DNA from: WQXF01 sp031553615
GTDB lineage: Bacteria > Bacillota > Clostridia > Christensenellales > Aristaeellaceae
DNA: 64,000 nucleotides
NCBI GenBank assembly: GCA_031553615.1
Contig: JAVBLJ010000007.1
Span: 1 to 64,000, forward strand
Reading direction: 5' to 3'
A model generated the notes under the pieces. It was not told where the DNA came from. It saw only the letters and a list, made by a program, of their open reading frames with translations, and ran no database searches. The first letter of the stretch is position 1; every line of letters begins with the position of its first letter. Of this stretch, positions 25,689 through 33,864 are shown one piece after another. Made by a program: the position numbers and the translations under genes.

Positions 25689-26783
25689 GTGCGGCCCATC
25701 TACCTGCTCATCAAGCCTGCTTCAGGCCGCTGCAACCTGCGTTGCCGCTATTGCTTTTATGCGGATGAGGCCAATAACCGCGCAACCGCCGATTACGGCA
25801 TGATGTCGGAATCCACGCTGGAAACCGTGATACGCAAGGCGCTTGCTTTCGCGGAGGGCCAGTGCTCGTTCGGGTTCCAGGGCGGGGAGCCAACGCTCCG
25901 TGGCCAAGCCTTCTTCGAGGAGGCGATGCGGCTGCAGAAAACGCACAACGCCCGGCAGATCGCGGTGACCAATGCAATGCAAACCAATGGCTTGCTGGTG
26001 GATGACGAGTGGGCGGGCTTTCTGGCTCGCGAAAAGTTTCTCGTTGGGCTCTCCATCGATGGCACGGCGGGCGTACACAACCGCAACCGCGTGGATGCGA
26101 AAGGGGAGGGGACGCTTCGCCGCGTGCTGGAAGCGGCGGAGACGCTCAAGCGACACAGGGTCGATTTCAACGTGCTGACCGTCGTCACCAACGAAACGGC
26201 GCAAAAGGCGGGGCTGATCTACGATTTCTTTATGGAAAAGGGCCTGCCCTGGCAACAGTACATCCCATGCCTCGATCCGTTTGAGGAGGAGGCCGGGTGG
26301 CTGAGCGCCGATCACTATGGGCTGTTTATGCAAACGATGTTCGACCGCTGGGCGCGGGATGTGTCGGCGGGCCGGTTCGTGTACAACCGTCAATTCGAAA
26401 ACTATGTGGGCATGCTGCTGGGAAAGCCCGCCGAATCGTGCGGCATGATGGGGCAGTGCGCCGAACAGTACGTGGTGGAAGCCGACGGCAGCGTATACCC
26501 TTGCGATTTTTATGCGCTAGACCGGTTTTGCTTGGGCAACTTGGTGACTGACTCCTTCGAGCAACTGGACGCGCGGCGCGCCGAGCTCCGATTCGTCGAA
26601 GAATCGCAGAGCAAGGACGCGGAATGCCTCGCCTGCGCCTACTACCCGCTATGCCGGGGCGGGTGCAGGCGCGATCGCGACCAGGGCGGAAGCTTGGCCC
26701 GCACACGCTTTTGCGGCGCGTACAAAACGCTTTTTGCCCACGCGCTGCCCGCCTTGGAGCGTATTGCCGCAAGCCTCCGGTGA
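25689..26783 (+). CDS. Radical SAM enzyme, anaerobic sulfatase-maturase (anSME) type with SPASM domain
   Basis: A 364-residue enzyme. The radical SAM cluster site is CNLRCRYC (Cys15, 19, 22), then GFQGGEPTLRG binds S-adenosylmethionine. The C-terminal SPASM region has many cysteines (CGMMGQC, YPCDFYALDRFCLGNL, CLACAYYPLCRGGC) for two auxiliary clusters. This pattern is the anaerobic sulfatase-maturating enzyme, which turns a Cys or Ser of sulfatases into formylglycine. No sulfatase is encoded in the window, so the substrate may lie elsewhere. The start is GTG 25689, seven bases after GGGAGG. Confidence 0.86.
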   Translation: MRPIYLLIKPASGRCNLRCRYCFYADEANNRATADYGMMSESTLETVIRKALAFAEGQCSFGFQGGEPTLRGQAFFEEAMRLQKTHNARQIAVTNAMQTNGLLVDDEWAGFLAREKFLVGLSIDGTAGVHNRNRVDAKGEGTLRRVLEAAETLKRHRVDFNVLTVVTNETAQKAGLIYDFFMEKGLPWQQYIPCLDPFEEEAGWLSADHYGLFMQTMFDRWARDVSAGRFVYNRQFENYVGMLLGKPAESCGMMGQCAEQYVVEADGSVYPCDFYALDRFCLGNLVTDSFEQLDARRAELRFVEESQSKDAECLACAYYPLCRGGCRRDRDQGGSLARTRFCGAYKTLFAHALPALERIAASLR

Positions 26784-26813
26784 ACCCAAACCCGGCTAGG
26801 GGCCGAGTAATGC

Positions 26814-26853
26814 GGTAACCACGATGGGGTATAGTAATCTGGTTAACCACGAT
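26814..26853 (+). promoter_or_regulatory. Direct repeats around promoter of sugar isomerase gene
   Basis: GGTAACCACGAT at 26814 and GGTTAACCACGAT at 26841 flank a TATAGT at 26830. The repeat spacing and position fit operator half-sites for an unidentified regulator. Confidence 0.5.
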
Positions 26854-26877
26854 TGTGCATAATAAGGAGAGAATACC

Positions 26878-27702
26878 ATGGAAAAGCGACCGGTGGCCTA
26901 CCAAATCTACTCCGCGCGCGAGGAAGCGGAAAAGGACCTGCCGTCCGTGCTCAAAAAGCTGGCGGAACTGGGTTACGATGGCGTGGAGTTTGCGGGCTTC
27001 TATGGGCACAGCGCCGACGAAATCGTGGCGATGTTGCGGCAGACCGGGCTCAAAGCGCTTTCGAGCCACGTGCCCTTCGCGCAGCTCGATGACGACATGT
27101 TTGGGGTCATCGCCTTCCATCAAAGGATCGGCTGCTCGTACATCGCAGTGCCCTACCTCGATGAGGAGACACGGCCTGGCGCGGCGGGCTTTGCGCGCAC
27201 CATCGCGCGCATCACGCTGTTTGGCAAGCTCTGCCGTAAGGCGGGCATCCAGCTGCTCTACCACAACCACGATTTCGAATTCTGCCAGGTCAGCGGCCAG
27301 TACGGCCTCGATTTCCTGTACGACGTGGTGCCGGAATCCTTCCTCGCCACCGAGCTGGATGTCTGCTGGGTGAAGTACGCGGGCCTGAATCCTGCGGACT
27401 ATATCCGCAAGTACGCGGGCCGCTGCCCGGTGGTTCACCTCAAGGATTTTGTGGGTAGGCACGGCGAAAGCTCGCCCTATGCGCTGATCGGCGATGCGCA
27501 AAGCGAGAAGAACGTGGACACCACAGCCTTCGAGTTCCGGCCGTTTGGCCACGGCAGCCAGGATGCGAAAGCGGTGGTGGAAGCAGCCATCGAGAGCGGC
27601 GCGCGCTGGTTCGTGATCGAGCAGGATTTGTCGGTGGGCCGCACGCCTTTGGAGGCTGCGGAGATGAGCATCGGCACGCTGAAGCAGCTGGGCTGCAAGT
27701 AA
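26878..27702 (+). CDS. Sugar phosphate isomerase/epimerase (AP-endonuclease-2 TIM-barrel family)
   Basis: A 274-residue TIM-barrel protein of the xylose isomerase-like family. Motifs include GYDGVEFAGFYG near the start, LLYHNHDFEF (metal-binding His), TELDVCWVKYAG and HLKDF. Such proteins isomerise or epimerise sugars or inositols; the exact substrate cannot be read. Metal ligands (Glu in GVEFAG, His in YHNHD, Asp in LDVCW, His in HLKD) are present. AAGGAGAG precedes the ATG. It stands alone under a promoter bearing direct repeats. Confidence 0.85.
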   Translation: MEKRPVAYQIYSAREEAEKDLPSVLKKLAELGYDGVEFAGFYGHSADEIVAMLRQTGLKALSSHVPFAQLDDDMFGVIAFHQRIGCSYIAVPYLDEETRPGAAGFARTIARITLFGKLCRKAGIQLLYHNHDFEFCQVSGQYGLDFLYDVVPESFLATELDVCWVKYAGLNPADYIRKYAGRCPVVHLKDFVGRHGESSPYALIGDAQSEKNVDTTAFEFRPFGHGSQDAKAVVEAAIESGARWFVIEQDLSVGRTPLEAAEMSIGTLKQLGCK

Positions 27703-27769
27703 GCAGAGAGGCTCGTGCGTTTTTTTGGCATAAACCATGCGTTTTGGTGCAAAAAACTCCATTTTCGGC

Positions 27770-27799
27770 TTGACATGTCCGCCCGTTTTGCGGTAGAAT
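27770..27799 (+). promoter_or_regulatory. Ribosomal-protein promoter
   Basis: TTGACA (27770-27775) and TAGAAT (27794-27799) with an 18-base spacer. The roughly 125-base GC-rich leader that follows could fold, and L13 leaders are known in Bacillota, but I could not confirm a defined fold. Confidence 0.7.
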
Positions 27800-27925
27800 T
27801 AACTTTGCGTCGGTAGCCTCCGTTAGCCCCGGGGAGCACGATGCCGCAACGCGCGCCTGACCAACGCCGCTGCACCGTTTTCCCCAGAAATAGAACCTCT
27901 ATGAGATACCTAGGAGGGAATTGAC

Positions 27926-28357
27926 GTGAACACGTTTATGGCAAAGGCGGAAACCATTGAACGCAAATGGTACGTGCTGGATGCCGAGGGCCAGGTTTTG
28001 GGCCGTTTGGCCAGCCAGGCTGCGTCCATCCTGCGCGGCAAACATAAGCCGATTTATACTCCCCACGTGGATACCGGCGACAATGTGATCATCATCAACG
28101 CCGCGAAGGCGGTGCTGACCGGCAAAAAGCTCGATCAGAAGATTTACTACAAGCACACCGGCTTCGCTGGCGGCATGAAGGAAACGCCGTATCGCAAGCT
28201 GATGGCCGATAAGCCCGAGTTTGCTATTACGCATGCAATCGTCGGCATGCTGCCCAAGGGCCCGCTTGGCCGCTCGATGGCCAAGAAGCTGCGCGTGTAC
28301 GCAGGCCCCGAGCACGAGCACGCCGCTCAGCAACCCGAAACGCTGTCGCTCAAGTGA
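27926..28357 (+). CDS. rplM: 50S ribosomal protein L13
   Basis: A 143-residue protein with normal L13 motifs (KWYVLDAEGQVLGRLASQAA; YKHTGFAGGMKE; MLPKGPLGRSMAKKLRVYAGPEHEH). Start uses GTG 27926 with TAGGAGGG upstream. It is followed by rpsI 21 bases later, the standard bacterial order. Confidence 0.97.
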   Translation: MNTFMAKAETIERKWYVLDAEGQVLGRLASQAASILRGKHKPIYTPHVDTGDNVIIINAAKAVLTGKKLDQKIYYKHTGFAGGMKETPYRKLMADKPEFAITHAIVGMLPKGPLGRSMAKKLRVYAGPEHEHAAQQPETLSLK

Positions 28358-28378
28358 TCCAGGAGGAGGAAGTAAGCA

Positions 28379-28771
28379 ATGGCTCAAGTTCAGTATCAGG
28401 CGGTCGGTCGCCGCAAGAAGGCGATCGCGCGCGTTCGTTTGGTGCCCGGCGAGGGCAAGGTGCAGATCAATAAGCGCGATATCGACAACTACTTCGGCCT
28501 GGAGACGCTCAAGATGACCGTTCGTCAGCCCTTGACGCTTACCCAGACCACCGGCCGTTTCGACGTGCTGGTCAACGTGCGTGGCGGCGGCCTTACCGGC
28601 CAGGCCGGCGCAATTCGTCACGGCATCTCGCGCGCGTTGGTCAAGGCCGACGGCGAGCTGCGCGGCGAAATTAAGAAGGCGGGTTTCCTGACCCGCGATC
28701 CGCGCATGAAGGAGCGCAAGAAGTACGGCCTCAAAGCCGCCCGTCGCGCGCCGCAGTTCTCCAAGCGTTAA
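28379..28771 (+). CDS. rpsI: 30S ribosomal protein S9
   Basis: A 130-residue protein, normal length for S9, with GRRKKAIARVRLVPGEGKVQINKR at the start, GGGLTGQAGAIRHGISRAL in the middle and the invariant SKR C-terminus that reaches the ribosomal P site. Preceded by an AGGAGGA ribosome site and in one transcript with rplM. Confidence 0.97.
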   Translation: MAQVQYQAVGRRKKAIARVRLVPGEGKVQINKRDIDNYFGLETLKMTVRQPLTLTQTTGRFDVLVNVRGGGLTGQAGAIRHGISRALVKADGELRGEIKKAGFLTRDPRMKERKKYGLKAARRAPQFSKR

Positions 28772-28790
28772 TCGCAGGCGAATAAATGCC

Positions 28791-28820
28791 GTGCCCTGGT
28801 GGGTTACCCCTCTGGGCACG
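28791..28820 (+). promoter_or_regulatory. Hairpin between rpsI and secG
   Basis: GTGCCC (28791-28796) can pair with GGGCAC (28815-28820) around 18 bases. It may regulate read-through into secG or stabilise the mRNA; there is no T tract. Confidence 0.35.
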
Positions 28821-28839
28821 TACACAGGAGGCGAGCAAC

Positions 28840-29076
28840 ATGGCAGTGCTCAAAGGCTTTGCAACCGCGTTTCTACTTATTTCAGCCATCGTGCTGATCG
28901 CGACGATTCTGCTCCAGCCCGGCGAGAAGGCCGGTTTGGGTGCGATCGCTGGCGGTGCGGAAACTTTCTTTGGCAAGAACAAGGCGCGCTCGTTCGAAGG
29001 CAAGCTCGCAATGGCCACCAAGATTTCGGCCGGCATGTTTACCGTGATGGCGTTGCTCCTGGTCGTGTTGGGGTAA
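28840..29076 (+). CDS. secG: Preprotein translocase subunit SecG
   Basis: A 78-residue SecG with two membrane helices (about residues 5-25 and 55-75) and a glycine-rich cytosolic loop (GLGAIAGGAETFFGKNKAR) between them. It stabilises the SecYE channel. The start is ATG 28840 after CAGGAGGCGAGCAAC; an earlier in-frame ATG at 28786 would add a run with no ribosome site. Confidence 0.93.
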   Translation: MAVLKGFATAFLLISAIVLIATILLQPGEKAGLGAIAGGAETFFGKNKARSFEGKLAMATKISAGMFTVMALLLVVLG

Positions 29077-29098
29077 GTCCGCAAACGATTCGATCACC

Positions 29099-29132
29099 AA
29101 AAAGGCTGGAGCCATTGGGCGCAGCCTTTTTT
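29099..29132 (+). terminator. Terminator downstream of secG
   Basis: AAAAAGGCTG (29099-29108) pairs with CAGCCTTTTTT (29122-29132), a 10-bp stem with T tract, 22 bases after the secG stop. Confidence 0.85.
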
Positions 29133-29154
29133 GCGAATGAAGGGGGCATGCAGG

Positions 29155-29715
29155 GTGGACATCAGAGAAAGCCGCATTTTAGCCGAGGAACTGGTGGGGC
29201 AACACATTGCCAGCACCACGCTGCTTTCGCATTCGCGCGCCGTGGAGGCCGTGATGCGTGCGTTGGCCGAGCGCTTGGGGCAGGATTCGCTGCGCTGGGG
29301 TCTGGCGGGCCTATTGCACGACATCGATTATGAGACGACCGCGCAAACCCCCGAGCGCCACGGCGCGGCGGGTGCGGATATGCTGAGCATGTTGGGCTTC
29401 GATGAGGAGATCACCCACGCAGTGCTTTCCCACGCGCAGACCGGAGAGCCCCGAACCTCGCAGATGGATAAAGCGCTGTATGCGGCCGATCCGGTGACCG
29501 GCCTGCTTACGGCCTGCGCCTACGTGCAGCCTTCGAAGAAGCTGGCCGATGTGGCGTTGCCCTCGGTGCTGAAGAAGTTCAAGACCAAGGCGTTCGCCGC
29601 AGGCGCAAACCGCGACCAGATCGATACTTGCGTGGAGCTGGGTTTTACGCGCGAGGACTTCTTGGAGCTGGCGCTCCAGGCGATGCAAGGGTGTGCGGAC
29701 ACATTGGGTCTCTAA
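29155..29715 (+). CDS. HD-domain hydrolase (HDIG-type)
   Basis: A 186-residue protein with an HD fold: early His (TLLSHSRAVEAVM), the core LAGLLHDIDYE with the metal-binding His-Asp pair, and later HAVLSHAQTG and ALYAADPVTGL with further ligands. Members hydrolyse nucleotides or phosphate esters; no specific substrate visible. Start is GTG 29155 with AGGGGG eight bases before; upstream TTG 29131 and ATG 29137 overlap that ribosome site. Confidence 0.82.
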   Translation: MDIRESRILAEELVGQHIASTTLLSHSRAVEAVMRALAERLGQDSLRWGLAGLLHDIDYETTAQTPERHGAAGADMLSMLGFDEEITHAVLSHAQTGEPRTSQMDKALYAADPVTGLLTACAYVQPSKKLADVALPSVLKKFKTKAFAAGANRDQIDTCVELGFTREDFLELALQAMQGCADTLGL

Positions 29716-29720
29716 AACTG

Positions 29721-29745
29721 ACCGGCTCTCAGGAGCCGGTTTTTT
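29721..29745 (+). terminator. Terminator downstream of HD hydrolase
   Basis: ACCGGCTC (29721-29728) pairs with GAGCCGGT (29733-29740), tetraloop TCAG, followed by five T. Confidence 0.9.
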
Positions 29746-29779
29746 CGTAAACCGGGTACACTAGTGGGGAGGTGAGCGC

Positions 29780-31594
29780 ATGAGCAAACGAATGGGGAAG
29801 CCGGGCGGCGCACGGCGCACCGGGCTGAGCGGCGGAAGTGCCGGGGGAAGCGGCAGCGGAGCGGCGAAAGGGGCGAAGCGCGGTACGAGAAAGCGTTCGG
29901 TGCAGTACACCAAGCGAAAGCCCGCGCAGTTTTCTTCGCAGGGACCGGGCGCGCCGCAAAACCAACGCGGCGGAGGCGAAGCAGTGCCGGTGAAGCGCGG
30001 CTTTGTGGATAGCGAGGCTGCGGCGCGGAGCGCGCGGGATGGAGTCGCCGCGGTGCTGGATTACTACGCGTTGCCCCGGGGATTTGACGCCCGAACCGAG
30101 CAGGAGGCCGAGGCTGTCGCGGCCTGGGACATTGCGCAGGAGGCTGAATCGCGCACCGATCTGCGCGGCCTGTGTACGGTAACCATTGACGGCGCGGATG
30201 CCCGCGATTTTGACGATGCTATTTCCGTCGAGCGGGCGGAAGAGATGGGCGAGGGCTGCGTCCGCTTGGGCGTGCACATCGCCGACGTGAGTTGGTATGT
30301 GCGCCCGGGCACCACCCTCGATATGCAGGCGCAACGCCGAGCCACCTCGGTCTATCTGCCGGATCGTGTGTTGCCCATGTTGCCTGAAGCGCTTTCGAAC
30401 GGCTGTTGCTCGCTGCTGCCCGACGAGGATCGCTTAACGCTCTCCGTGCTCATCGAATGTGGCCCGGAGGGCGAGGTGCGTGGCTACACGCTGGCGCGTT
30501 CGGTGATCCGCTCGCGGGCGCGGCTGGTGTATGACGACGTCAATCAAGTCCTGCACGGCGATGTGCAACAGGGGGAGCGCTACGCGGTGTTGCTGCCCGA
30601 TCTGCAGCGCATGGCCGCGCTCGCCGCCCGGCTTCGCTCCGCGCGCTTTGCGAAGGGCGCGCTGGATTTCGACGTGGATGAGGCGGAGATTTCCGTGGAC
30701 GCGCAGGGCGAGCCTACCGATATTCGGGTGCGGCCGCGCGGCGCGGCGGAGCGCATGATCGAGGAGTTCATGCTGCTGGCCAATCAGGTGGTTGCGCAGC
30801 ACGTGAAGGCGCGATCGCTGCCCTGCCTGTACCGCGTGCACGAGCCCATGGAGATGGAAAAGGCCGCGGCGCTTTCCACATTCGTTCGCGGGTTGGGGCT
30901 GCGGCTGCGCGGCGTAGGCAGCGGCGTAACGCCCCAAGCCCTGCAGCAGATGCTGAAGGACGCGGAGGGACGGCCCGATTATCCGGTCATCGCGCAGATG
31001 GCTTTGCGTGCCATGCAGAAGGCGAGGTATGATGCGCAGCCCTTGGGGCACTATGGCCTGGCGACCGAGGATTACTGCCACTTCACCGCGCCGATCCGCC
31101 GCTACCCCGATCTGTTCGTGCACCGGATGCTGGGCGCGGAGATGAGCGGCGAGCTCCGCTACTGCGAGCGCGGGATGCGGGCGACCGCCCCTTCCCTTGC
31201 CGATCACTGCTCGGAGCGCGAGCGCGCGGCCATGGAGGCCGAACGGGCCGTAGAAAAGCTGATGATGGCGCGCTACATGGCCCAGCACATCGGCGAGGTG
31301 TTCGAGGGGCTGATCGTCAGCGTGGTGGAGTGGGGCTTCTACGTGGCGCTGCCCAACATGGTCGAAGGGCTGGTGCCCATTCGAACCCTACCGGGTTTCT
31401 GGGCATTGAACCGGGAGCAGCACTGCTTGGTGGGGGCGGGGGATGAACCCGCGTCGGCTGGCCGGGTGTTCCGGCTGGGGCAAGAGGTGCGGATTCGCGT
31501 GGAATCGGTGGACATCGGCGCGCGTCAGATCGACTTCGTGCTGGCGGACGAGGGCCGAATACCCCGAAGGGGGCGCGGAGCGGGTCGGGCGTAG
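29780..31594 (+). CDS. rnr: RNase R/RNase II-type exoribonuclease lacking N-terminal cold-shock domains
   Basis: A 604-residue 3'-5' exoribonuclease. The catalytic RNB domain starts around residue 125 with GADARDFDDAISV (aspartates that hold two Mg2+) and runs to HCTAPIRRYPDLFVHR-type motif (HFTAPIRRYPDLFVHR). The C-terminal S1 RNA-binding domain (FEGLIVSVVEWGFYVALPNMVEGLVP) is present. Usual RNase R proteins are 700-800 residues with two cold-shock domains before RNB; here about 75 residues of Gly/Arg/Lys/Ser-rich, probably disordered chain take their place. The gene follows a terminator and has GGAGG upstream of ATG 29780. tmRNA partner smpB, often beside it, is absent. Confidence 0.88.
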   Translation: MSKRMGKPGGARRTGLSGGSAGGSGSGAAKGAKRGTRKRSVQYTKRKPAQFSSQGPGAPQNQRGGGEAVPVKRGFVDSEAAARSARDGVAAVLDYYALPRGFDARTEQEAEAVAAWDIAQEAESRTDLRGLCTVTIDGADARDFDDAISVERAEEMGEGCVRLGVHIADVSWYVRPGTTLDMQAQRRATSVYLPDRVLPMLPEALSNGCCSLLPDEDRLTLSVLIECGPEGEVRGYTLARSVIRSRARLVYDDVNQVLHGDVQQGERYAVLLPDLQRMAALAARLRSARFAKGALDFDVDEAEISVDAQGEPTDIRVRPRGAAERMIEEFMLLANQVVAQHVKARSLPCLYRVHEPMEMEKAAALSTFVRGLGLRLRGVGSGVTPQALQQMLKDAEGRPDYPVIAQMALRAMQKARYDAQPLGHYGLATEDYCHFTAPIRRYPDLFVHRMLGAEMSGELRYCERGMRATAPSLADHCSERERAAMEAERAVEKLMMARYMAQHIGEVFEGLIVSVVEWGFYVALPNMVEGLVPIRTLPGFWALNREQHCLVGAGDEPASAGRVFRLGQEVRIRVESVDIGARQIDFVLADEGRIPRRGRGAGRA

Positions 31595-31630
31595 AGCGTG
31601 GGCCGCCGAATGAAAAATCAAACGCAAACG

Positions 31631-31664
31631 AAAGCCGCACGCTTCGTGGGAAGAGTGCGGCTTT
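31631..31664. terminator. Bidirectional terminator between rnr and glmM
   Basis: AAAGCCGCAC (31631-31640) pairs with GTGCGGCTTT (31655-31664) around a 14-base loop. It ends rnr on the plus strand and can end glmM on the minus strand. The partial mobile-repeat copy lies between it and glmM. Confidence 0.8.
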
Positions 31665-31674
31665 GCCGTATCAT

Positions 31675-31744
31675 ACCGAGGCACGACAACGCCGATCGGA
31701 AAAAGATCCGCCGGATTGTGGCAAAACGTAGTTGGAATGGGTAT
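31675..31744 (-). repeat. Partial copy of dispersed inverted-repeat element
   Basis: These 70 bases are the reverse complement of 40042-40111 with a single A/G difference, while the sequence around them differs. The copy ends in GGGTAT at 31744 and has ATACC at 31673, so it may be a shortened form of the 163-bp element near 40042. Confidence 0.8.
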
Positions 31745-31810
31745 CACAATGTATTTGCTGCATCGCGCGAAAAGAGCTACCACGCGGGATGCGTAGCAGC
31801 CAGCATTCCG

Positions 31811-33166
31811 TTATTCTCTGCCGATCTTTTCGATGAGCTGCGCCAGCTCGAATACGTCCTGATCGATCACGTCCTGATCGGGGCCCTCGATCATCACGCG
31901 GATGACCGGTTCGGTGCCCGAGGGGCGAATGAGCAGACGGCCCGTGCCCTCGTACTTCGCCTCAACGCGCCGGGTGGCGGCCACCAGGTCGGGGTGGGCA
32001 AGGCAGGTGTCCCGATGTTCGTTGGGTATATGTGCGCTGACCAGCGCCTGCGGCAGCACGTGCATCACCTCCGCCAGCTGCGAGAGCGACTGCTTCGATT
32101 CCACCATGGCGGTGATGAGCTGGATGGCGGTCACGATGCCATCGCCGGTGGTGTTGTGATCCAAGAAGATCACGTGACCGGATTGCTCACCGCCCAGGTT
32201 GTAGCCGTTTTCGAGCATGTTTTCCAGCACATAGCGGTCGCCCACACGGGTCTTGACCAGCTGAATGCCCTGCTTCTTCATGGCGATATCCATGCCCATG
32301 TTGCTCATTACCGTGGACACCACGGTGTTCTTACTGAGCCGGTTCTGCTTCTTGAGATGCACGGCGCAGATGGCCAGTATCTTGTCGCCATCCACGATCT
32401 GCCCGCGGCGATCCACCGCGATGAGGCGATCGGCGTCGCCATCGAATGCCAGACCGATGTCCGCGCCCAGTTCGCTCACCAAATCCTGCAGCCGCTTGGG
32501 GTAGGTCGATCCGCAGTATTCGTTGATGTTGGTGCCGTCGGGCTCGTGATAGTAAGCGGTGACCTCCGCGCCCAGCTCCTGCAGCGCGGCGGGGGCGACG
32601 TTGGAGGCCGCGCCGTGCGCGCAATCCAGCACCACGTGTAGGCCATCGAAGCGAACCTGGGTCGTGCTTTTGAGGAACTCGATGTACTGGCGCTGACCGT
32701 TGACCGCATTGCGGATGATGCGGCCCACAGAAACGCCGGTCGGCAGTTCCACGGGTAGCGGCGTTTCTCCGGAGATGATGGCCTCTATGCGATCCTCCAG
32801 CGCGTCGGGGAGCTTGCAGCCGTTGCGATCGAAAAACTTGATGCCGTTGTACTCCACGGTGTTGTGCGAGGCGGAGATCACTACGCCTGCGTCGCACTCG
32901 TAGAAACGGGTCAGGTAGGCGACGCCCGGCGTGGGCAGCACGCCCAGCAGCATGGCCCGACCGCCCATCGAGCAGATGCCTGCCATGAGCGCAGCCTCCA
33001 GCATTTTGCCGGAAATGCGGGTATCCCGCCCAATGAGTATGGTAGGCCTACGCACGTTGGAGGCCAGCACGGCCGCGCCTGCTTGCCCCAGCTTGAACGC
33101 CAGCTCACATGTCAATTCCTTATTGGCGATGCCCCGTACGCCGTCGGTACCAAAGAGTCTAGCCAA
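31811..33166 (-). CDS. glmM: Phosphoglucosamine mutase GlmM
   Basis: A 451-residue enzyme that converts glucosamine-6-phosphate to glucosamine-1-phosphate, the entry to peptidoglycan precursor UDP-GlcNAc. The phosphorylated serine is Ser100 in VVISASHNTVEYNGIKFF; the metal site has DGDADR; the C-terminal phosphate-binding domain ends in RPSGTEPVIRVMIEG. The start is a TTG (33166) with AGGAGGGATACGA upstream; longer in-frame starts have no ribosome site. The promoter is about 50 bases upstream (TATAAT at 33221-33216 on the minus strand). Confidence 0.93.
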   Translation of the reverse strand: MARLFGTDGVRGIANKELTCELAFKLGQAGAAVLASNVRRPTILIGRDTRISGKMLEAALMAGICSMGGRAMLLGVLPTPGVAYLTRFYECDAGVVISASHNTVEYNGIKFFDRNGCKLPDALEDRIEAIISGETPLPVELPTGVSVGRIIRNAVNGQRQYIEFLKSTTQVRFDGLHVVLDCAHGAASNVAPAALQELGAEVTAYYHEPDGTNINEYCGSTYPKRLQDLVSELGADIGLAFDGDADRLIAVDRRGQIVDGDKILAICAVHLKKQNRLSKNTVVSTVMSNMGMDIAMKKQGIQLVKTRVGDRYVLENMLENGYNLGGEQSGHVIFLDHNTTGDGIVTAIQLITAMVESKQSLSQLAEVMHVLPQALVSAHIPNEHRDTCLAHPDLVAATRRVEAKYEGTGRLLIRPSGTEPVIRVMIEGPDQDVIDQDVFELAQLIEKIGRE

Positions 33167-33215
33167 TCGTATCCCTCCTCGATTTGGCGACGTGTCAAAA
33201 GAGTTTACGGGGCTT

Positions 33216-33221
33216 ATTATA
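33216..33221 (-). promoter_or_regulatory. Promoter -10 box of glmM
   Basis: A consensus TATAAT on the minus strand (33221-33216), with a weak -35 (GTGCAT) 17 bases before it. Confidence 0.5.
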
Positions 33222-33265
33222 CCGCATTTCCCAGGAGAATGCACGGCCCACGCAAAATTGCGGCA

Positions 33266-33298
33266 AATAAAAGCGCCCTGCGCGCAATGCACAGGGCG
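33266..33298 (-). terminator. Terminator downstream of marR-type gene
   Basis: On the minus strand CGCCCTG (33298-33292) pairs with CAGGGCG (33280-33274) and is followed by CTTTTATTT, located between the MarR gene and the glmM promoter. Confidence 0.75.
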
Positions 33299-33310
33299 GA
33301 TGAACCGTTA

Positions 33311-33769
33311 CTATAGGGTAGAGAGTATGCGGGTGATGCTTTCCAGCGATTCGGCCAGCTCCTTGAATTCCGCGCTGGAGAGGTGCTCAGCCTGAATCCG
33401 CACCTGGTTGGCGATGGTATCCTGGATAGCGGTGAGGGTGTTCACGCCCTCCTCGGTGATGAGCACGTTGACCACGCGACGGTCGCTGGAATCGCGCTGG
33501 CGCTGCACCAAGCCGCGCTCCAACAGGCGATCCACCAGCGGCGTGATGTTCGGCTTGGCGATGCCCAGCTTGTGCGAGATATCCGAAACCGACATGGATT
33601 TCCCATCGTTGAGCATGGAGAGCACCTGCACGTGGGAAAGGGGGATGCCGTGCTCGGCCTGCACCACATCCATGTGCAGCAGGCGCTTGCGCAGGAGCGG
33701 CAGCGCATGGAACATGTTTTGGGCTACGTTGTCGATCATCTGCGGATCAATGGATTTTCTCTTCGCCAT
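33311..33769 (-). CDS. MarR family transcriptional regulator
   Basis: A 152-residue regulator with the winged helix-turn-helix layout: LSHVQVLSMLNDGKSMSVSDISHKLGIAKPNITPLVDRLLERGLVQRQRDSSDRRVVNVLITEEG, where DxRR in the wing contacts DNA. MarR proteins repress genes and respond to small molecules. Its own promoter and two ATCATGAT palindromes lie just upstream, suggesting autoregulation. It is divergent from the stator-like operon, and so may control that operon as well. Confidence 0.88.
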   Translation of the reverse strand: MAKRKSIDPQMIDNVAQNMFHALPLLRKRLLHMDVVQAEHGIPLSHVQVLSMLNDGKSMSVSDISHKLGIAKPNITPLVDRLLERGLVQRQRDSSDRRVVNVLITEEGVNTLTAIQDTIANQVRIQAEHLSSAEFKELAESLESITRILSTL

Positions 33770-33795
33770 GTGATCATTCTCCGTTCTGTACGATA

Positions 33796-33864
33796 ATCAT
33801 GATGTGGAACAGTGTTATATGATAAATGTGATGGATTTCAATATGTATTAGAAACGATCATGAT
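33796..33864 (-). promoter_or_regulatory. MarR promoter with flanking ATCATGAT palindromes
   Basis: On the minus strand TTGAAA (33841-33836) and TATAAC (33819-33814) with 16 bases between form a promoter for the MarR gene. Palindromes ATCATGAT at 33796-33803 and 33857-33864 lie on each side, a layout expected of an autorepressor. Confidence 0.5.

Noticed and set aside
27800..27925. Known L13 leader RNA
   Set aside because: I could not fold it into the described leader by eye; kept only as a possible leader.
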